DNA from: Bacillota bacterium
GTDB lineage: Bacteria > Bacillota > Clostridia > Christensenellales > SZUA-584
Assembly: GCA_023436115.1 (NCBI GenBank)
Contig: JAEZKQ010000026.1
Location: 332,966 to 396,965, forward strand
Length of the DNA stretch: 64,000 nucleotides
Direction: 5' to 3'
The position numbers and the translations under genes are program-made. Below, in pieces: positions 59,388-64,000 of the stretch; the stretch's first letter is position 1, and each line of letters begins with the position of its first letter. The notes below the pieces were generated by a model. The model saw only the letters and a program-made list of their open reading frames with translations, did no database searches and was not told where the DNA came from.

Positions 59388-61089
59388 GACGGCCACCCTT
59401 GTCATCATCAAACAGTATTGCGTAATACTTGTTCAGCGTACTTACTGAAATACCGTATATGCCTGCCAGCTCTTTTTTTAGCGGCGGACGCGCGATTTCA
59501 TTAACTTCACTTGCACCCAGCTCAAGCGCTGCGGCAAAGGCTTCGGGCGTGGCAATCCATGAACCGTCATCGCCGCGATCTTTCATGACCGATATCAGCA
59601 TTTCTACACCGAATGTGACAAACTCATCGTTGTATCTGGGGCGCGCATGGTTGATAAAACTAGTCAACGCTTCGGCATAACGGGCAGGGAGTGTTTTTAA
59701 ATCCTCAGACACCGTTCCCACGCGCACCTCGGCAATTGAGCCCCTGATATAAGCCACGTACGGCTCCTTTGCACCCATCTTTTTAAGATACATGAATATA
59801 TCGTTCTTAATCTCGTCCGTTTCAGAGCTCTTCAGAAGAAAATCGCGGAATGCTTCCTCCACCTTTTCATCTCCAAACATACTCATGATCTCGAGCACGA
59901 TCTTTTTGATATAATCGTCTCCGTAATGAAGACCCCAGAATACGATTGATTTGAAGTATTCGTCGTTGTTCCACTTGTCTGCCAAACTGCCATCACGCTG
60001 CTTTAAGCAGTCATTCAGGTAACTGATACGGCGTTTGATTTCATCGAACTGCACCTGATACACATATTCCAACTCTTTATGCGCGCCGCGCTGTTTGGCA
60101 TCCTCCGCACGCATCTTATAATAGATTGCGAGACTGTTATTCGGATCAATTTTCAGAATCTTTATAAAATATCCCAAAGATTCTGCGTATTGCCCGCAGT
60201 TATAAGCAGCAAGCCCGCAAAAATGCAGTATTCTGATATCATACGGCTGAAACGCCACAATTTTCTGAAACCAACGGTACGCCTTCTCATGGTAACCCAA
60301 TTCACAATAAGTCAGCGCCACTTTATGCATGTCTTCAGGTTCGATATCGTTCATGGCGCTCAGTTTTTCCAGGTGGGCAGCTGCACTGGCGTGATCGTTC
60401 ATATCCGAAAAGAATAAGGCAAGATTGCAGCAGGCATGCAAATTAAGCGGCTGTGCTGCCAGCACGCGCTTTGATAGTTCCACGGCTTTGCTTTTACGTC
60501 CGTCAAAGAAATACGAAAGGGCCAGATTGTTCATCGCCGAATACATCGTATCGTCGCGCTCCACCACTTTTTCCAGATGCCGGATGGCGTTTTTATAGTC
60601 TCCCTTGTCAAGACACTGTTTCCCCTCAAACGCCTCTTCATACGTCATGCGACGGTTGATATCGTGCAGCATGCCGTCTTCTTCATATTCTTCCTCATCC
60701 ATGATATCGAAAAGCTCGTCGATGTCCTCGGCATATTCGCCTTCCGGGTCGATAGCCAGATATTGCTCAAAAGCCTCATCCGCAAGTTCATAGTTCTTCA
60801 TGCCCATATAGTTGCATCCCAGCGCAAACAGGCATTCCGTAGGCGTGCTGCCATACTTCGCAATTTTTAGCAGCACATCATTAGATTCAGAATAGAGTCC
60901 CATTTCCGAATAGATCTGTGCAATGCTTAAAAGGTAATCCACATTTTCGGGTTCCATACCAAGGACACGGCGGTAAAGTGCGAGGGCTTCCAATAGATTA
61001 CCCGCATCGATATGCCTCTCCGCCTTTTTTATAAAAAACTCGGCCGGTTGATTAAAGCTGAGTACTTTGTTGTTCTTCTTGTCTTTCAT
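59377..61089 (-). CDS. TPR-repeat protein
   Basis: 570 aa. TPR units are visible in the N-terminal two thirds: FIKKAERHIDAGNLLEALAL, YNMGMKNYELADEAFEQYL, EKAYRWFQKIVAFQPYDIRI and NCGQYAESLGYFIKILKIDP among them. The C-terminal third lacks TPRs and ends in a helix-turn-helix-like part (KKELAGIYGISVSTLNKYYA). AGAGGAGG ribosome binding site. Protein-protein interaction scaffold; the process is unknown. Confidence 0.88.
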   Translation of the reverse strand: MKDKKNNKVLSFNQPAEFFIKKAERHIDAGNLLEALALYRRVLGMEPENVDYLLSIAQIYSEMGLYSESNDVLLKIAKYGSTPTECLFALGCNYMGMKNYELADEAFEQYLAIDPEGEYAEDIDELFDIMDEEEYEEDGMLHDINRRMTYEEAFEGKQCLDKGDYKNAIRHLEKVVERDDTMYSAMNNLALSYFFDGRKSKAVELSKRVLAAQPLNLHACCNLALFFSDMNDHASAAAHLEKLSAMNDIEPEDMHKVALTYCELGYHEKAYRWFQKIVAFQPYDIRILHFCGLAAYNCGQYAESLGYFIKILKIDPNNSLAIYYKMRAEDAKQRGAHKELEYVYQVQFDEIKRRISYLNDCLKQRDGSLADKWNNDEYFKSIVFWGLHYGDDYIKKIVLEIMSMFGDEKVEEAFRDFLLKSSETDEIKNDIFMYLKKMGAKEPYVAYIRGSIAEVRVGTVSEDLKTLPARYAEALTSFINHARPRYNDEFVTFGVEMLISVMKDRGDDGSWIATPEAFAAALELGASEVNEIARPPLKKELAGIYGISVSTLNKYYAILFDDDKGGRHAD

Positions 61090-61137
61090 TTGACCTCCTC
61101 TTCTTATTATACCATACCGGCTGGAAATTGAATACGC

Positions 61138-61866
61138 TTACTCTTTCACACAGACGAACTGTGCACGCTGAGCAGTGTCCGTACAGGTATTTTTCGTAGG
61201 AAAATCATAGACCTGAACCTGCGTAAATCCTGCAGACAGCATAATTTTCCTGGCTGTCTCAATATCATGAGCATATTGGATATGCGTTTCGCTTTGCCTC
61301 TCAAAAAGCTCGCCCCGACGCACAAAAATTGTGACGTCCATGCGCAATTTGTCGTTTTTCTCATCAAACGCGTTGCGCCAGATGCATGTCACATCGTCGG
61401 CATCATCAAAATAAACTTGCTTATCCATAGCGGAGAGCTTCGCCTTGGTACTGATATCAAAAAGCAGCAGCCCGCCGTCTTTAAGCGCGCCGTACGCGCA
61501 GTCGGCAAACTGCCTGAGCCCCTGTGCGTCGATATAATTTACGCCGTCGCACGCGCTGACCACCGCGTCAGCTTTTCTGCCCATTTCAAAGCTGCGCATA
61601 TCCTGCTGAACAAACGTGATATCACGTCCGCCCCCGCGCGCCGCCTTAACAGCTTCCCGCAGCATATCGGCAGATATATCCGATGCCACAATGTCGTATC
61701 CGAGGTCATACAGACGGCATGTTAAGCTGCCCGTACCGCACGCCGTTTCATAAATACGCGCGCCGTTTTTTCCTATCAGGCTATGGATATATGCCGCCCA
61801 TGTGCTGTAGTCCACGTCCGACATGAGTTCGTTATACGTTTTTGCAAGAAACCTGTATGCGTTCAA
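61138..61866 (-). CDS. Class I SAM-dependent methyltransferase
   Basis: 242 aa. SAM site ETACGTGSLTCRLYDLGYD and ASDISADMLREAV; a later DGVNYIDAQGLRQFADC. Small-molecule or generic type; substrate not predictable. Single gene between the TPR protein (49 nt away) and the divergent zinc-ribbon gene. Confidence 0.9.
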   Translation of the reverse strand: MNAYRFLAKTYNELMSDVDYSTWAAYIHSLIGKNGARIYETACGTGSLTCRLYDLGYDIVASDISADMLREAVKAARGGGRDITFVQQDMRSFEMGRKADAVVSACDGVNYIDAQGLRQFADCAYGALKDGGLLLFDISTKAKLSAMDKQVYFDDADDVTCIWRNAFDEKNDKLRMDVTIFVRRGELFERQSETHIQYAHDIETARKIMLSAGFTQVQVYDFPTKNTCTDTAQRAQFVCVKE

Positions 61867-62121
61867 AAAAGCCTCCGATCCGCCCAGTTTTAAAATACTA
61901 TACTATACAGCCGATTTTTACACAACCCACCCGCAAAAGCCTAATTCGATCGAAATCCTTCTTGGACGCATATGTCACTTCAATCCATATCATTCAATCG
62001 TATCATCTGTCCGGAATCTCCCGTCTTGCGATTGCCATGCCCTGGCATTGCTGTTTTTGTATTTGATTATGCTTGTATTTATGTTATTATTTATATATAT
62101 ATCCATACAAAGGAGACTGTT

Positions 62122-63150
62122 ATGTATTGTAGAATATGCGGAAAACAGATTCCTGACAACAGTGCTTTTTGCTCCAATTGCGGAACGTCTCAAACCGGTT
62201 CAACGACTCCTGATGCTCCTCCATCGGCACCTGACGGACAGGTCCCCGCCGCCCCTGTGCCCACAGCCGCCTCTGCACCGCAAGAGCCGCCCTCCCGGTA
62301 CACACCTCAGCCATTTCCGGCGTTTGTCGCTGCCGCTCCCGCCGCAAAACAAGTAACCCGCAAGACAAACACATCTGCGCTGATATTTGCCGCCATAGCC
62401 ATATTGCTTGCGGCATCGCTTGTGCTGTCGTTCCTCGGCATACTGCCGTCGCCGTTTGTTTCGACAGCCTCGTCTTCCGGTTTCACTTCCGCGCCGAAAA
62501 GCTTTGCAACACCTGAAGATGCGATTGAAAGCTTTATCGGATACCTCAAATCCGGTGACTACGACGGAGCCTTAAGCACGTGCGCCATTGACAGCATGGC
62601 AAGCGGCTTTAACTATAAGAAGTATGTACAGCGTTTGATGGCACTGACCCCGCTTGGCTACTCAGGCATGCCGTCGGAATACCCGCAATACATCAAATAC
62701 AATGCCTTGAAAAATACGCTGACTATTGTGGAGCAAATGATCGGTTTTACCGTCTCCTTCAGCCTTTCTGAGAAAAATAGCGGCTTCATCAACGGCATGA
62801 CCACAGCGTTGGAAGACGGACAAATTCCCGAGTTAATGGAAGAGCTGAATCCCGACATTCTGAATTCTCTGGAAATCGTTGAAATCGCCAAAACGAGTGT
62901 TCATGACACCATTCAAAATCGCGATATTCAGAAAAAGTATGCGGATATATACGGCGCAGACGACCTTCAGTACAGGTCAGTGCTTTATAAATATGATGGA
63001 AGCTATTTTGTCGGCGGCTTTACACTAATTGAATACGGCGGCAAATGGCAGATTCAGAATATGTGTGATCCCATCATCGGCATTACGGTTCTCGGAACAC
63101 CGATACCCATTTCTGATCAGTCCGAGTTTGAAAGATGGCTTGGCTATTGA
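62122..63150 (+). CDS. Zinc-ribbon membrane protein with extracytoplasmic domain
   Basis: 342 aa from ATG 62122, which has AAGGAGAC at the right distance; the longer open frame upstream has no ribosome binding site. Zinc ribbon MYCRICGKQIPDNSAFCSNCG, Pro/Ala-rich linker, one membrane segment (about 92-115), then a folded region of 200 residues with a DUF4878/NTF2-like look (EDAIESFIGYLKSGDYDGAL). It is probably a regulatory or sensor-type protein; function unknown. Promoter region 61867-62121 shows a TTGATT/TATTAT pair only loosely. Confidence 0.75.
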   Translation: MYCRICGKQIPDNSAFCSNCGTSQTGSTTPDAPPSAPDGQVPAAPVPTAASAPQEPPSRYTPQPFPAFVAAAPAAKQVTRKTNTSALIFAAIAILLAASLVLSFLGILPSPFVSTASSSGFTSAPKSFATPEDAIESFIGYLKSGDYDGALSTCAIDSMASGFNYKKYVQRLMALTPLGYSGMPSEYPQYIKYNALKNTLTIVEQMIGFTVSFSLSEKNSGFINGMTTALEDGQIPELMEELNPDILNSLEIVEIAKTSVHDTIQNRDIQKKYADIYGADDLQYRSVLYKYDGSYFVGGFTLIEYGGKWQIQNMCDPIIGITVLGTPIPISDQSEFERWLGY

Positions 63151-63177
63151 TTCTTGAATCAGATTTGTACGTTGGAC

Positions 63178-63203
63178 AGGCTCATGACAACCGTTATGAG
63201 CCT
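63178..63203. terminator. Hairpin between converging units
   Basis: AGGCTCAT (63178-63185) pairs perfectly with ATGAGCCT (63196-63203), 10-nt loop. There is no T run, so termination is uncertain. Confidence 0.4.
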
Positions 63204-63215
63204 TCCCTTCATGGC

Positions 63216-63408
63216 TTAGGCCATACCCGCTACCGACATTTCGCACATCTCGCGCATTTCGCCAGTATTTTGATACAGCCAGTTCTTGATTGTCTATCCG
63301 CCTTCGTTGGAGACAGGCTCAAAGCATTCATAGCAGGCTTAAGACGCAGCGGCTGCATGCATCAATACATTTCTGATAAGCATCAGATACATTTGTGACA
63401 ATTCCCAT
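63216..63408 (-). pseudogene. Decayed DUF326 (four-helix Cys-rich, copper-binding-like) gene
   Basis: In the 358-bp gap 63151-63508. On the minus strand ATG 63408 follows AAGGAG and reads MGIVTNVSDAYQKCIDACSR then CV, next in another frame ACYECFE, then TIKNWLYQNTGEMREMCEMS before a stop at 63218-63216. CxxxCxxC-type repeats of this spacing are the hallmark of DUF326 proteins. There is at least one frameshift and one in-frame stop. The start and ribosome binding site are still intact, so inactivation looks recent. Confidence 0.55.
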
Positions 63409-63452
63409 ATAATTGGCTCCTTCTGCTTGAGTATGTCACAAAAGCTGAAGCT

Positions 63453-63512
63453 CATGCAGGTTTTTTAGGCTTATGCAGGTTCGTCAAGGGCTGCTTTATG
63501 TAGGTTTGTCAA
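63453..63512 (-). repeat. Imperfect direct repeats at the IS481 end
   Basis: Three related 9-base cores, ATGCAGGTT (63454), ATGCAGGTT (63473) and ATGTAGGTT (63498), the last two followed by CGTCAA or TGTCAA, lie downstream of the transposase stop. They probably are transposase binding sites of the element end. Confidence 0.5.
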
Positions 63513-64000
63513 ACATATTGGACAGTGTATGATGCGAGATATTCGGTTGGCGATCGCCAACCGAGCGGGCGCATAGATATCTTGTTTGAGCGGTATCGAT
63601 AGACTTCAAGCTGGTGCTTGAAGTCGGCAAAGGAATAGAACTTAGCCTTTGAGTAAAAACGCTTTTGATCTTCACGATGGCTGCGTTCGACCTTTCCATT
63701 GTGCCTTGGGGTATACGGTCGAATGAGTTTGTGTCGAATGCCAAGTTTTTCGGTGGTGACTTCAAATAATGTTTTTAGGTCACGCCTAGTATTTGAGAAA
63801 CGATTGGTGAACTCAAAGCCGTTATCCGTTTGGACACATTCTATCGAGAATTTAAAATGCTTTACTAAATGCTCAAGGAAAATAGCGGACGAATAAGTAT
63901 TGTGTTCTTCAAAAGCCTCAATGTAACGTATCCGAGAGAACTCATCGATAGCGGTGTACTGGTAGAAACGATGTCCTTTGGCATCTCCGACAAGACAGGA
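63509..64000 (-). mobile_element. IS481-family transposase gene, 3' part (cut by the window edge)
   Basis: An uninterrupted minus-strand frame runs from the right window edge to TGA 63511-63509, about 163 residues. DDE integrase core parts: QYTAIDEFSRIRYIEAFE, QTDNGFEFTNRF, GIRHKLIRPYTPRHNGKVER and SHREDQKRFY. The Asp of TDNG and Glu of KVER are two of the catalytic acids; the first Asp is presumably upstream of the edge. The frame is intact here, so the element may be active. Confidence 0.85.

Noticed and set aside
63135..63398. Plus-strand 87-codon ORF after the zinc-ribbon gene
   Set aside because: It overlaps the better supported DUF326 remnant on the opposite strand and has no ribosome binding site.
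1..64000. CRISPR array, phage genes or a defence island
   Set aside because: I saw no regular spaced repeats, no cas genes, no integrase or structural phage genes; mobile DNA is limited to the IS256 and IS481 parts.

Overview
The window looks like a stretch of chromosome from an anaerobic Bacillota, most likely class Clostridia. The reasons are strong AGGAGG-type ribosome binding sites, SigA-type promoters, pyruvate phosphate dikinase, MutS2 with a C-terminal Smr domain, many lipoproteins, an RbsABC-type sugar importer, and IS256 and IS481 remnants. Most genes lie on the minus strand. I cannot name the species from sequence alone.

Layout. 1-14.0 kb is mostly housekeeping: a cut lipoprotein, pyruvate phosphate dikinase (ppdK), a ComEC-like metallo-beta-lactamase-fold protein, a shikimate-dehydrogenase-family protein with altered catalytic residues, a tiny Met-rich ORF, HtrA protease with a histidine kinase/response regulator pair, a DUF523 protein with mutS2, an SDR oxidoreductase and a DUF3267 membrane protein.

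14.2-44.7 kb is a dense carbohydrate-catabolism island with three regulatory blocks. Block A (minus, 14.2-23.2 kb) has a Zn dehydrogenase, an old-yellow-enzyme-type oxidoreductase, a TIM-barrel isomerase, an allulose/tagatose 3-epimerase, a PfkB kinase and a lone GatZ/KbaZ-type protein. A LacI repressor and a further TIM-barrel enzyme lie upstream, and three copies of a GTGC..GCAC operator sit at its promoters. Block B (plus, 23.4-34.0 kb) has a FucI/AraA-like protein, then a second LacI repressor behind a near-consensus promoter with tandem operators, a second 3-epimerase homologue, an ABC sugar importer, another TIM-barrel enzyme and two Gfo/Idh/MocA dehydrogenases. Block C (minus, 35.9-44.6 kb) has an FGGY kinase with a DeoR repressor, and a seven-gene operon: Gfo/Idh, Zn dehydrogenase, phosphotriesterase-family lactonase, SDH-fold protein, cupin phosphoglucose isomerase, 2-hydroxyacid dehydrogenase and KDPG-type aldolase. 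A 19-bp element is shared by its two promoters. A MerR regulator with a classic 19-bp-spaced promoter lies between B and C. Together the genes suggest uptake, oxidation/epimerisation, phosphorylation and aldol cleavage of uncommon sugars; the actual substrates are not determined by the sequence.

45-64 kb is mixed and partly decaying. It holds nitroreductase, a frameshifted flavodoxin, a GrpB-domain protein with an unusual insert, GNAT, ndk, VanY-type carboxypeptidase, SulP transporter, an IS256 remnant, DUF4256, two lipoproteins, an AraC regulator, tRNA-Arg(CCG), a THUMP methyltransferase, an HD protein, TPR proteins, a methyltransferase, a zinc-ribbon membrane protein and the end of an IS481-family transposase. 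I found fragments of at least four dead genes here (DUF1232, a methyltransferase, IS256 transposase, DUF326), so this part is under reductive drift.
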